From Callipepla californica brunnescens (Eukaryota > Chordata > Aves > Galliformes > Odontophoridae), in the NCBI GenBank assembly GCA_023055505.1, contig JALIRH010000026.1, positions 10,865,591 through 10,929,590 on the forward strand: a stretch of 64,000 bases of DNA, in the 5' to 3' direction. The position numbers were made by a program, and so were the translations under genes. The notes below the pieces were generated by a model. The model did not search any database. It was not told the DNA's origin and saw nothing but the letters and a program-made list of their open reading frames with translations. Position 1 is the stretch's first letter. The number at the start of each line of letters is the position of its first letter. Of this stretch, positions 11,701-23,700 are shown piece after piece.

Positions 11701-14700
11701 CACTTCTTAGGAGTTTGTGAAGATACGTGGAATTAGAGAGCAGCCCAAATGCTGCTAGCCATTCATTTGCATTTCCAGAAAGTATCTGCCTGCATTTATC
11801 ACTGCTGTATCTTCCTGTTTTTCCCTTAGGGGATAGGAGAAAAATTAATGAAAAAAAAAAAAAAAAAAAAAAAGTCCACATATTAATTCCCAAGCAAACA
11901 GGACACATACTAAATGGGACATTAGAAGTGAGAGAAGAGAGAGGCAGAGAATTATATTACATAGCTAAGTGATACATAAGCTCTAGGGTACTGAACTTAA
12001 GCATATTGTTTAACACCAGCCATGGCATACAGAAAAAGGTAATTAGAGAAAAGTAGTACGAGTGGAAGAAATCTGGGAAAAAAAAATAATTGGCACATGT
12101 ACACAGCAGACAAGAGCGAAGGGGGATTCAAACTAACAAATTCAGCACACAGAACCCATCCAGCTCTCACCTGTGTAATTTAGAACATCTAATTCCTGTA
12201 ACTACATATCAAGACAAGCAGGGATAACACACAACCATTAGAACTGGGAGGAGCCCATGCAATTCGTCCTCTCTGAACTCTGTCTCGTATATACAGAACC
12301 GATACCCTGTTTTGCAATCTTTGCTCAACAACTTGTGTTGACTCTGTACAATAAACTGTGATCTTGACCTACTTGAAAAGGTTACTGTAGGTACTGTAAA
12401 CAAGTTTCTATTAGCTACTTTGTAAAGCAACTGCAGTACGTGATGCAGAAGTGTAGCAGTGACCTCTGATTTGCTCTCCCTCTACAATGGCTAGTGCTTC
12501 ACTGCTCCAGACTCCCCATATAGGTTCAGGAATCTCCTTACCACTGCACATCACTACATTGCTACTGTAAGCCTGGAATGAAGCAACTGCCATAAAGAGA
12601 GGAACAAACAAACAAAAAACAAGCACCAAACCACTATGCCAAGGTCCCCTTGAGTTGCATGGAAAATATAAAGTTGTCCCAGAACAGAAGAACTGCACAG
12701 AGACAGCATAAAGGACAGTTTAGATAGGTACTACACAGCACTAACATAAAGATCACCGGAGCAGGGTAGGATAGAAAAAGATGTTCTATTACATACCAGC
12801 TTTTTGAATTGCACATACACATGTAGCTGCACTCCTGATGATTTCTACAGTGCTGCTGTTTGCTTTCGGTTCTGAAAATCCAAGTGGAGTTTAAAAAACA
12901 CCAAGAACGGTCTTACCTTGTACTTCTGGGTAGAGGGACATGTAGAGCAGGCACCACAATATTGTGTTGGAAGTAGTGTCTGTGCCTGCAATGAACAGGT
13001 CTCCGATGATAAAGAATAGGTAGTCTTCATTAAAACTGCTCTCCTTGTTGTTCTTCTCTTCCTCCGCATGGAGGAAGTACATATCAATGAAGTCCCTGGG
13101 GTTTGCCGCATCCAGCGTATCCCTGTGCTGTGCGATTATTTTCTTTAGAAAGGCAGTGATGTCTAACTCTGTTTTCCTAAGCTCCCTGAAAGGCCCAAAG
13201 GGAAGGTAGTACAGCCAGGGGCAGATGTTGACCAGGATCATATAGCTGTTCACGCTTAGCTCCAGAGCGCGGGCCATGTTCTTCAGCATCGTCTTGAACT
13301 CCACATCTTCATAGTTGAAGCGTCTGCCAAAGGCCATGGAGCAGATAACGTTAGACACCGCGTTGCGAATAATTGGAAAGGGATTGAACGAATCCTTTCC
13401 GTGCTTCAGCATTTCCTCCTTTATGAACTTCAGCTCCTCAATGATCTTAGGCTCTAAGCTGTGCCTTCCTACTCCAAAATGTCGCAGTGTTGACAGAGAG
13501 AACTTCCTCTGTTGCTTCCAGACAGGGCCATAAGGTGCAAAAATAACACCTGAAAGGGAAAAGAACAGTCTGAAACAAAACTGTTCTGTTTTCAAGTGGA
13601 AGGAGGGGAAACAGTTACACAGGCACGCAAGCCATAAGCCAGAAAAGGGGGAAAAGATACACAGCAACTGTCCCGAGCACTGGGTTTGGAGCTAGGGGAG
13701 GGTCCAGGGATGAAATGATGCAAATTCTTTGAGCACGACAGAATACGTGACATTAAAACATCAAATCTTCCCTTATGTATTATACTGATTTGTCACCGTT
13801 TGTGTGTGTACACAGTTCTACTGTAAGTACTGTTTTTAACCATGAAGGATACATATGATGCAAACAAACATGGAAAGTGAAGACTGATTCAGAGCCACTT
13901 GGCAACAACCTGATTTGCATCTCTACATTCCAGTGCCCTCTAGGCAAATGTTCTGCAAGATTAAATCATTATGAAATACAGTTCAGTTCCTCAGCTTCAG
14001 CTGAGGAGCTTCATCTGTAAGCTTCTCTTACAAACAGAAACATCTCTGCCACACAACCAAAATAAGCTCTTTCTAATACTCCACAGTTAACCTGAGAATG
14101 TTTAAAGTCATCCAAGCAAGGGGAGACGTTGCCTTCATTCTCCTAATACAGAAGCATCCTCAATTTTGTCTGGAAATAAAAAGTTACTTTATAAAAACCA
14201 CATCAGTTTTTCTGTCAAATACAAATCTCAATGCCGTGTTAAAAATGGAAGAGAAACGGTCATACAGAATTCTCAACAGAGGGAAGCACCATTTTTTCAT
14301 ATTCAACATCACCTATGTTTCTCTTAAAGCCTACGTGTACATAGCCCCAGCAAACAAGAAATCTACAGACAGAACTCTGTAGAACACCCACGAGACGGAT
14401 GTTTTCTGAAGGGTTTGCAGTCCCAGAGGTATAAATAGTTCGGTGTAACATAAAGCTGGTAATCTTTCTTGCCAGATTTTCTGATCACGTTACCTATTCT
14501 ACTCATATTATTAGACTGAAAAATAATGGCAAATCAAATGAATGACCTGGTTTTGAAAGTCCTAGACAAAATAAGCAGAGCATTATGATGAGTCAGTGCT
14601 AGATGACCATCAGCTGAACTTTACTTCTGTACGAAACCATTAGCTATTCTCTAACACTTTTAAAACAGAACCAAAACTTCTCAGATCCCTTTTTTTTTTT

Positions 14701-16421
14701 TTCCAAGCAACATCTCCCATTAGTGCTGCTGCCATCAAGCAGTTGCAAGGGTGGGTGAAATAAGAGGCTTATTGAGGGGCTGCATTTGGCCAATAACCAA
14801 TAAACCAAGGCAGCTGCTGCAGACAGACCTGTGGATTTCTTGTCATGAAGCAATGCTTTATCACTGTTTCTATCCCATGACAGAACCCAGCACACACAAA
14901 GGTATCGTAGAAATCATTTCGAAGAAAATAAAATAATAAATTGTGAAGCAACAAGAACTCAGAATTATCAGGACTTCACGCTCATTAGAGCAAATTTCCT
15001 ACCAGCTGAGAATTAAAACCCTTCCAATACAACCAACAAAGCAATGAACACACAGACAAGCAAAAACTCCCTTTTGACATGGAAAGTTCAAATACAGCAA
15101 GTTCTGCCCAAGGTTATTCCCCCACCGCCTTGATTTCTCACTGTTTGGTTTAGCGTTGCTGTAATAGTGGCAGCACTGACAAACAGGATTCACGACAGAG
15201 AACATTCAGCTTCTGCCTTGCTACATGTCCACACACGGGGCTGGAGTACAAGTGCTGACAGTCTCCATCCTCTCTAGCACTCAGGTCTTTGCTACACTTC
15301 CCAGCTGCAGAATACAAAAATGCTTTACTAAAATAGAAAAAAGAATAAATCAAAATCTGATTTTCCCCACAATCCAGTGTTCTTCCTTCTGCACACGTGC
15401 AAACAGCAGTCTCTGCTTAAGAGCCACATCGCACTCATGTTCTCTGTTGAGGTCCCACTCTGCTAAGGAGCCCTTTCCATTTGCAGCTGCTGAAATGTGG
15501 TTATTTGCCCTTTTGGATGCTTCCGCTCGATCTCCTCCAAACACAACGATTTATTTGCACCTTACACGACACAGCTGAGATAAGCCCTTCTCTCTTTCAC
15601 ATCATACAGAGTAGCAGTAAAGTGTGAAATAAATCATTTATCTTAGATCGTTGTGGACTATAGCAAGGAGGAACTACAGCCCTTCTCAGGATCGAAAGGG
15701 ATAAAGCCTAGAAATAAAATAAAAAGGATTTTGTTTACACACTGAAGAGCTAGGAACCTGAAACATACACCTGCGCAAATACAGGTAAGGCGGAAAACAG
15801 ACACAGCAGCCCTGCGGCCTCGGTGGTTCTGCGCTTTCAGACAACCTCGTGCACCTTCCAGCAGCAACCAGCTTGCAGATGGGGCTAACCCCCTGGCGGC
15901 ACGGCCCCACCGCCTCAGTGGGCGCAGCATCCCTCCCAGCGCAGCGGCCGTCGGGACGAGCCGTGAGGAAGCGCGGAGCCCCGCAGCCCCTTACCCTTCT
16001 TGTGGGTGATCATGAGGACGATGGGGACGGAGGGGCGGTCGCTGAACACCTCCGCCTTCTGCACCAAAGCCTCCCGCACCGCCTCGAAGGTGTTGAGGAC
16101 GATGAAGGGCCGGCTGCCCACGAAGAGGCGGAAGATGCTGCCGTACATCTCGGTGAGGCCGGTGAGGAAGACGTGCGGGGAGAAGACGGGGGAACCGCGG
16201 CCGGGGCGCGCGTCCAGCACCCATCTCCGCAGCGGCGGCGGCAGCAGGGCGAAGGCGAAGTTGCCCACCAGCGGCCAGGGCGCGGGGCCCGGCGGCAACC
16301 CCTGCGGCGTCCTCGGCCGCAGCAGCCAGCAGCAGCCCAGCCAGCACACGGCCGCCAGCAGCAGCTCGGTGGCGCTGGGGGCCCGCAGCAGCCACCCGCC
16401 GCCCTCAGCGGCCGCCGCCAT
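8556..16421 (-). CDS. CYP2U1: CYP2U1, cytochrome P450 family 2 subfamily U member 1 (complete, five exons)
   Basis: This is a haem monooxygenase of the endoplasmic reticulum (and mitochondria in mammals) that hydroxylates long-chain fatty acids such as arachidonate at omega and omega-1 positions. The joined exons 15995-16421, 12917-13549, 10297-10458, 9133-9300 and 8556-8734 total 1569 nt, giving 522 residues (human 544, with a longer N-terminus). Visible features are a hydrophobic N-terminal anchor (about 15-34), a Pro-rich hinge [12 protein letters not shown] (43-54), the C-helix WKQQR (153-157), I-helix AGTDTT (330-335), K-helix EVQR (387-390), PTRF (442-445) and the haem loop [11 protein letters not shown] with ligand Cys468. 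The five-exon layout is diagnostic: most CYP2 genes have nine exons, whereas CYP2U1 has five. The ATG at 16421 has G at -3 and +4. The chain is closer to human CYP2U1 than to other CYP2 proteins. Confidence 0.97.
8735..9132 (-). other. CYP2U1: CYP2U1 intron 4
   Basis: This is a 398-nt intron between the two halves of the haem-loop coding sequence. I recognise no repeat in it. Confidence 0.8.
9133..9300 (-). CDS. CYP2U1: CYP2U1 coding exon 4
   Basis: This exon is 168 nt, with a TTGAAG acceptor and a GTAAGA donor, in phase 1 at both ends. It encodes [37 protein letters not shown] and the start of the haem loop, IPFGMG, which is split across the exon border. Confidence 0.96.
9301..10296 (-). 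other. CYP2U1: CYP2U1 intron 3
   Basis: This is a 996-nt intron. The plus strand holds a 96-codon open frame (9425-9715) rich in Ser/Pro/Gln, with no recognised similarity. I treat it as chance. An A-rich run lies near 9781-9793. Confidence 0.7.
10297..10458 (-). CDS. CYP2U1: CYP2U1 coding exon 3
   Basis: This exon is 162 nt, phase 1 to phase 1, with an AATAG acceptor and a GTAAGC donor. The minus strand encodes [19 protein letters not shown], then [15 protein letters not shown] and [14 protein letters not shown], covering the J to K helices and the ExxR salt bridge. The stretch is short and stop-bounded, so it is easy to miss by ORF length. Confidence 0.94.
10459..12916 (-). other. CYP2U1: CYP2U1 intron 2
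   Basis: This is a 2.46-kb intron. It holds a T run near 11186-11202 and an unbroken 23-A run at 11851-11873. No recognised repeat family or conserved exon is visible. Confidence 0.7.
11851..11873. repeat. Poly(A) tract (23 A)
   Basis: This is an unbroken run of 23 A on the plus strand. No target-site duplication or retroposed body is recognised beside it, so it is treated as a simple repeat. Confidence 0.9.
12917..13549 (-). CDS. CYP2U1: CYP2U1 coding exon 2
   Basis: This exon is 633 nt, bounded by a TTTCAG acceptor and an AAG/GTAAGA donor, in phase 1 at both ends. It spans Val144 to Gln353 and the first base of Glu354, including the C-helix [19 protein letters not shown] and the oxygen-activating I-helix AGTDTT. 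It fuses what are several separate exons in other CYP2 genes. Confidence 0.96.
13550..15994 (-). other. CYP2U1: CYP2U1 intron 1
   Basis: This is a 2.44-kb intron running from the CpG-island donor to exon 2. It contains a perfect 8-bp stem with a TTCA loop at 13988-14007 and a T run at about 14691-14702. No other recognised element is present. Confidence 0.7.
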
Positions 16422-16570
16422 CCCCGCCGGTGGCCGCGCACAGCGCCCCCGGCGCCGCGTAGCGGATTAAGATGGCGGGGGCGGGCGGGCCGGACGCGGG
16501 AGGCGGGGCCTGAGGCGGGCTGACCCCGCGCCCCTGAAGCGTAACCCTGAGGTGCTGGGCGAGGCGGCGG
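15890..16570 (-). promoter_or_regulatory. CYP2U1: CYP2U1 CpG-island promoter
   Basis: This is a dense CpG block over CYP2U1 exon 1 and its upstream flank. A YY1-like element AAGATGGCGGG (plus strand, 16469-16479) lies 48-58 bp upstream of the ATG, a position typical for start-site-proximal YY1 sites. I see no convincing TATA box. Confidence 0.8.
15995..16421 (-). CDS. CYP2U1: CYP2U1 coding exon 1
   Basis: This exon is 427 nt, encoding residues 1-142 plus the first base of Gly143, with a GTAAGG donor. It lies within the CpG island and is very GC-rich. It carries the membrane anchor, the Pro-rich hinge and the EVFSDRP segment. The 22-residue shortfall against human is in this exon. Confidence 0.95.
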
Positions 16571-16646
16571 GCCGCTCCTCGCGGTTGTTGTGGAGAAAAA
16601 AGGATAAACAGCACTGAAAACAACGTCCGGGCTACAGGGAGAAGGT

Positions 16647-16652
16647 TTTATT
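16647..16652 (-). terminator. Polyadenylation signal just upstream of the CYP2U1 promoter
   Basis: The minus strand reads TTGCAATAAAACC, followed about 20-45 nt downstream by a GT/T-rich stretch (GTTGTTTTCAGTGCTGTTT). This is a textbook cleavage arrangement, predicting cleavage near 16630. It would end a minus-strand transcript entering from higher coordinates, most simply SGMS2. Confidence 0.55.
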
Positions 16653-19600
16653 GCAAGTAAGCGTACAGAAGTTACAGGAGTTGTAGACGCGCGTAAAGCG
16701 GCGCGGTCCGCGTTTCTCCAAGCGCTTAAGGCAACGGGATGCGACCCATGTAACCTTCATACAAACTGCAAGCGGATCTTTTGCTACCGCTGAAACAAAG
16801 CAGAAACGAAGATCGCGTTTTAATCACCCTGAAGCAGAACAGAAAGCACGTTTTAATTTATTTATTTGTTTGTTTGTTCATATTTGGCAGAAATTCGGTG
16901 GTTCAGATACAGTGTTGACAACAGAGGCAAAAAATTAGGAAAACAAAAACAAAACAGCACAAAATAATATGAAAACTTGGCTGAACAAAAGAAAATCTGA
17001 GTCACAAGGGAAGTTTTATGTACTGCACTCAATCAATACATAGCTAAGCCATTTAGCGCATCTAAAAATCATTACAATTTTCTTTACATTACAGTTCTGT
17101 TTTCTTTTTTCTGTGTATTTTCTTCCCCACATAGAAGTAATCCAGCCTCATCTCCTCCTCAGCCTGTTTGACAAGTGACTGGAGAAAGTAATTCTGCTTT
17201 CCTTGGGAATCACTCCTCCCCACAGCCCTACTACAAGGTAATAAAAGCCATCTTTCATTTACTTAAGCTCTTCAGGAAAGTCCATTCCTCAATCCGTTTC
17301 ACCCTAGACCGAGTAACCAAAGCTCTTGCTTTTAACAGGCAACTCCATGAAATAGGCAATAGTCCCCTCCCCTCCTTCCCCCCTGCCCAAGCAAAACCTT
17401 CTTTTAACTATGTTACAGTACTAATGCCCAAGCAAAAGAACTGGATTTTTTTTAAACTATCTAAAGTAATACAATATTTATTTCTCAAATGTTGTCAGCC
17501 TTTGAATCCTATCACAGCACTTGGCCTGTAGGCTGGTTAATCTACGTAGTCGTTAACATTCATTTTTTTCAACAACGGGCTGCGTTTCTGTGTATTTCAG
17601 TTTGTAGGCGACTTCTTGATTTTTATTTCCATAGGCACTTTGTTTGCAAAAAAACCCCCAACACTTTGTTAAAAGTATATTGAAAATGCTTAAAAGTTCT
17701 CTGAGTAGCATTAGCACGCTGACGATCATAGTTCTGTAACTCACAGCAGATGCTAACATGGAAAATCCCACTCGACAGCACTTGCCACGTGCTCACAGAA
17801 GCTTCCATTTTTGCAGGGCGTTTATACATGCAGCCATTTCCTTCTGCTAATATTTCTACTTCCATTGCACTTTATAAATAAATGCAAAATATAGTTTTGT
17901 CTGAGGCTACCGGTATCTAAAATAAGATAGTTACATTTCCCCATGGCCTAAAACTGTTCCAGATGACTTCATTCTCTCCCTTTGGCTCTTCCAAATTTCC
18001 TGCTATTAAAGCAAGCTCTGAGAGTAGTGAGACAAAATGCAGACTATTGTCACTAGATTATCCATCTTCACTGGATGATTAGAGTAACTTCATTGAAAGC
18101 AGAAATAAACCAGTCCTGGAAAAGTCTTTGCATAGACAAGAGAAGTTATTTATTTTAAAGACAAGTCTTTGAGAAGCCTGTTTACTTCTTGAAGTAACAA
18201 AAGCAAATGGTTTGGAAGAACTTTTTCAGTACACAAAAGGTGCAAGCCTTAGAGCTTAGAGCAGAGGAGCAGGGCCTCAGGTGACACAGTTCTACAATAC
18301 AGACTGCTCACTCGCACACACCTATACATGACCATACCCTGCCTGCACTTTCAAGGATGCAGAAGTGAAATATACTTTCTCACTATTAAATCATACTCAT
18401 TTCAAAGTTGGCTATAGCATGGTTCCCAGATATTAAAGGCATCAGCACTTCACAATTGCCAGTCGAAAGGGAGCCTTTAACAACTGCAGGCTTTCATTTC
18501 TCTTGGAGAGAAGATGTAAATACTGCTGCCTGAAGATTCAGATTAAAATGATTAGGAAGTGTGTTGCCCTTTATTATATGCAACATAGAACCGTAACTAA
18601 AGAGGGGAAAATACACCAACTGTTCTACAGAAGGCACAAGGAAGTTTTTTGACTTAAGAAAAGTTTGCTTAGGAAGCTGTAAAACAATAAGAAAAGAACT
18701 TATCTTCCGTAATCTCAACAATCTTAAGGCTCATTCACACTGATTCATAATATCCTACTACAAATTGCCTTGATAACCATGTCAAAATTTCACCTGCAAA
18801 TTTCACTTCTGCTCTTTAGATACAGCTACATGGTCATCTTCCTTCACAAATTTATCTTCCCAAACTTTTAGCAGATGCAGCCACACTAGATTATAAGCAG
18901 CATCTCCTCATAGAACTTTCTGTCTTCAAGGCTTCAACAATGCTGATGAAGCCAGAGAATGTTTTTTAAAGGCACTTTATGCCTTAATCCTACCCAGCAC
19001 AGTTTTTACACCTTACATCAGGTTTCAAGCCATTAGCTGTCCTAAGCATTTATGAAAATTCTATCTCAGAACTCTAGTCTACACTCTCCTACCCTCTTCC
19101 TGCATTTAAAATATATACAATAACATTTTGTAGGTTTTATATAAAATAAATAGAAAAAGGGTCGTATTTTTATAAAAAGCATTTAGAACAAGCTTAAAAT
19201 ATAGAGAAATTGCTTTATTGAAAAAGGTGTCAAAACAGCTCTGCTTAGTGTTGATGGGTGATAAGAGAATACCAGCTCTTGATATTTTTTGAGATTAGCA
19301 CCATAGATGGACATCAATTTTTGGATTTTTTGTTTTTTGAAAGATGAGTGTGGTCATGTAAGTGGTCCAAAGAATTCCACTTGTTTAGTACATACATTGA
19401 CCATAAAAAGTTCCAGCTTCTACGTGCCAAGTGAGCAAACCACAGAGGACAGATTTCTTTGACATTAAGACGAATTCCTTCAACATTTTTACCAAATTCA
19501 TGGTCAGCAGTGCAAGTGATCATGACAGATAGCACCTTGTAAGATATAAGCTATAAGATGCTTACATTATTGCTTCTTTTGTTTGTTTGTTTTAAATACA

Positions 19601-20420
19601 GTAAGTGCAATTATTGCAATTTAGTGCAATGGTGGTTGTTGTTTTTTTTAATGCAGTGAACAGAGATTGCAACGTCTTACAAATCACAACACCAGCACCC
19701 CATGGCAAACAGCAAACTACGACACTGAGTTGTCATCCGCTTAACAAGAAACAGTTGATGTGATAGGAAGTGTCATAATGTTCTCAGCATTTTACAGTTT
19801 AAGAGCCAACTCTTGCTAACGGTGAACAGTTCACAAGAAAACGGAGGTCCAGTTGGCAAACATCAGTAAAAACTACAGCACAGGAGCCCTAAAGCAGTAC
19901 CACTTGTTAAAGAAGAGTTATACTGTATAGTGTTTGCAGAACTGGACCCCAGAACTGGAAGGAAAAAAAGATATATGGCCACACGTTAGCTCCTTAGCAT
20001 GCACAAACCACAGCATTCCTGTTTTACCACCTTTAGCTTCTCAGCAGGCAACAGCTTTCCTGGCACAGTTTTTCCCCAGGGCAGATGCATAGCTCCAACT
20101 AACATTCAATGCTAGGGATTCAGCCTAGGAAAAAAATGATGCCAGAAAAGCTGTTGGTTGATGAGAATGGAAACCACATTGCAGTCAAAAAGAATGTCCT
20201 GCCTACATCACTCGAGTTCTCCTCAAAGTTGCATGGAAACAGCAAGAACTGCAGCCATCAGAACATTATTTCCTCCTTTGCTTTCAGGCTTCTGGCTGCA
20301 ACCCTGACCCCATAAAACAACCAGATCTCATCTTTAGCATATCTCAAACATGCTAACCTGAGGCAATAGAAAAAATAAAGATGAACATGACGAAACAATT
20401 CACAGAGCAAGAATTTCTCA

Positions 20421-20726
20421 ATGCAAGTGAATTCTGACACAAAGAAACAAGCATTCCCAAGATGTTCAGTTTCATACAAGAAAGTAATTACAAGTAGCAT
20501 AAGGACACATCTGACAATATTTTTTGGCTTTGTTGGTAATTTTGGAGCCTTCTTAAACGTTAATTATGCTAGCCTACATCAAGCTATTCAGAAAGCAACA
20601 GATGAAGAGAAGAAAGATAAACTGCACAAAGCAGCCTATGCTGCACATAAGCACCATTTTGAATGGCCACAAACTATGAAAAATTGGAATGTAAAGCCAA
20701 CTTTTACAGAAATAATGACATCCTGA
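20421..20726 (+). other. Unidentified coding-like open frame (101 codons), antisense to SGMS2 3' region
   Basis: I do not recognise this frame. The second half looks protein-like in composition and codon choice. It has FFGFVGNFGAFLNVNYASL, then a charged helix-like section (ATDEEKKDKLHKAAYAAHKH) and HFEWPQTMKNWNVKPTFTEI before a TGA stop. There is no good start context and no obvious splice border or poly(A) tail. It could be a decayed retrocopy, a terminal exon of a plus-strand transcript, or chance. Confidence 0.25.
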
Positions 20727-23700
20727 CATATTATCCAAGGTGGAAGAAGGGTTGAAGTTTCAAAATTCTAAGTTCCATACACATAAAATTCACGAGTGGA
20801 GTTACAAGAAGATGAATTTCCCCTTTGTAGCCAGCACCCCTGCTACCCTCTAACATGAAGTTTTGAAGCGTGCAAACACATTCACTTCTAGTGCTACTCA
20901 CATGCTTGAAGTCATACCAGCTCAGCTAAGTGTTGAATTACTACTGTCTTCACAGCAGTTCCCCTTTTCAGCCCTTTTCCTGAGTTTTCTAAGTTCTTTT
21001 GTACTTTCTAGCTATTGTTGCTTTCCACACTGAAAGGATCCCGAAAGAACAAGCAAAGATGGCTCAGCCTACTATGCAGATACAACCTAGTCTTTCCACC
21101 CAGAAGAGAAACCTCTGTGTTCTGCTTCCAGTGCTGTGCACGCAGAATAGACTACTCCACACAGGCACGCTCTGTGGGCTCCCAACTGCTTAAGATGCCT
21201 TTAGTCCAGAATTGTTTCATTTGTGCTCATTCTCAGCATCTTGGCATTTTTTCCTCCCACTGGGAAGCATCGTAAAGGAACACAAAAAGCTTAACGTGCA
21301 AGCAGAATTACTGCAGTGGCACACTGAGGTATTTGTACGTACTCTCAAGCAGTGACAGTCATTTGGAATAGCAGTCCACAGAAGTAATTATTTTCAAGAT
21401 CCTTCTCTTTCCCTCAAATAACTGAACTTCAGTCACACTTTTAGTGCCCAGTCTAGAACACTTAAACGTTCACCCATTTTTCTGTTGTGCATCTGTAGAA
21501 GACTCCCAGCCAAGTTCAAAACATTAAAGAAAATAAAGCCAGAGCTCTACGGCTGTGAAGTCAGCCTGTAGTGAGAACTAGTTCCAAGCACCTGATCACT
21601 GCGTCTAACATACTGAGAGAGTATTTAAGGTTGTACCCTCTGAATCATTAAGATAGTTTCGATAAGACAAGAAAAAGTTCAGAGGAACCTTCCCACAAAC
21701 TGAAGACTTCATCTTGCACTGAAATGAATGGATCTGATCTCAGGATTGTAAAACATACTTCAGGTCTACTGAAATGAGACATGGGATTTGGTCTGGTACC
21801 AGACTTTTGCAGGATAAATAGCCTAGGCAGATACTAATGATGGGTGAAAGTTTGAAGAGATTCAGATTGAAGAAAGAGATAATCAGATTACTGCAAATCC
21901 TCTTACGGGAATTCTCTCTCATGTCCTAAGATACCTCCTAGTTCTGTCTTCATTAGTAGAGCTTTGTTTCTCAATTATATGAAAGTTACCAACGTTTTAA
22001 AGTTTTTCCTCTCCTCTCTTCTAAAAAAAATTAAAAGGGAGTTGCGGAGAGAGAGGAAAGAAGAAATGCAGTGCTAGAGTTCATATCAGTCCTCAACGCA
22101 GCTTTTTGTTACTACCCCAGCTGCAGCTCCTTCAAGAAAACAGCAGCAGAGAATGACTAACGATGATTAACATTTATGTCCACACGGGGACGCTAAGCAC
22201 ATAGAAATGTCAGCTCAAAGTGCTTTCAAGCGTTGCTACTCATTCCTGGCTAGCACGTTTCCTTGGAAATAAGCATCTGCAGCACGATCACATAGCAGCT
22301 CATTTCTTCATATGCTGAAGTTAACCTTTTAAATCCCAGTTTGGCATCTGAATTCAAGAAATCCTGGTTTTAAGTTAGGTGTTCATGGAAGTCTGATTCT
22401 TAAATGCAGAGCACCCGACAGTATTCAAATCATACTGACATACCAGGCACACAACCGCTGCTTTTTTTTGTTTTGTTTTTGAAGTGCCTACAGAGTTCAA
22501 TGTGTAGATGCTCTTTGGTAGAGAGAAGGAACATTTTATTTAGTCACTGTACAGGTGCAGCTTGTGACATCTGTAAGAGATCATCACAACTCCAGGAAAG
22601 ATACTTACAATGACATAATGAAAAACAGTGGGGCTGCAACAGCCCAAATAGGCTTATAGTCAAGTGTCTGATACATTAGGATAATCCCAATATTCTTCTG
22701 GTTTCACTCTGTGCAATCCTTTTACCTGCAAGGATGAAACCGTATTTCCTGCTTCACAGAATTTAATATATGATGATCTCCAGCTTCTTGAAATAATTTT
22801 TATTTACCAGCTGTTTTGTATTGGACAAACTATTACAGCTGTAAGCAGTGTCATATAAGTAATTAGTTACCCTACTTCATCACCGTATATACACATATGC
22901 GTAAGAAGTCTTCAAGCACACCTGCACTAAGTTAGCAACAACAATTGAAAGCTATAAAGACAGCAGAGGATTTCTTTTTTTTAAATGTAAAGAAAGCAGA
23001 CCGCCTCTTGAAGCATTTGATACAGTGCAGTAAAGTTAAGCACCTAAGGTGAGACTGAGCAAGAACAGGAATCAAGTCATTTGAGCTAGGGCTGTCAGTT
23101 TCTTTTCTTCTGCGTTACAATAGGAGGTTCTATCAAGTTCAGCAGTAGAACGAAAAGCTCACACTTAACAACAAAGCAAAATCTTTACTTTGTTCCATTT
23201 TTCTTCTGCCATGTTTCCCCTTACGTCAACAGGAAAACCTACTAACTCCTTACACAGAAAAACCCTATTTGGCAGATACTTTACAGAAAACCCACTGAGA
23301 CATGGCAGTGGCTGTGCAGACAATTAGTTATCTATGGTATCAAAGGATTATTCAGCCCAACAGATGGAATAACCACTGTTTAAGCCCCTTGCTGGAACAT
23401 TTTATGTCACGTTGTTTTCAAGGCACGGGTAACAACAGTGAAATCCATTTACAACTTCTAGGACTGCTACTACAACTTTCTTAACATGAATATATTCAAG
23501 ATAGCAGGGCCAGTATTCAGCTTCAAAAAATGTCACGCTCTGTGAAGTTGCATTGATATAACAACGCCTTGGGAAATTTGTAGACTCTCACTGAACCCAT
23601 TCACTTGTACTTTCACACAGGTGTTCTGATAGCAGCTTTTTGGCTACTCAAGTTCTGCCAGGAGCAAGCAAATACAGAGCCATGTCTACACACACTAATC

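Noticed and set aside
10921..11710. Two overlapping plus-strand frames (158 and 129 codons) in CYP2U1 intron 2
   Set aside because: One runs through a poly(T) tract, neither resembles a known protein, and both are within chance expectation.
11851..11873. Poly(A) run as the tail of a processed pseudogene
   Set aside because: No gene-like body or target-site duplication is seen beside it.
13988..14007. Perfect 8-bp hairpin in CYP2U1 intron 1 as a small RNA
   Set aside because: The stem is far too short for a microRNA precursor. Such hairpins occur by chance in kilobases of sequence.
15849..16523. Plus-strand 224-codon frame and other overlapping frames across CYP2U1 exon 1
   Set aside because: They are antisense or frame-shifted shadows in a CpG island. 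The CYP2U1 frame itself is clear and joins in phase with exon 2.
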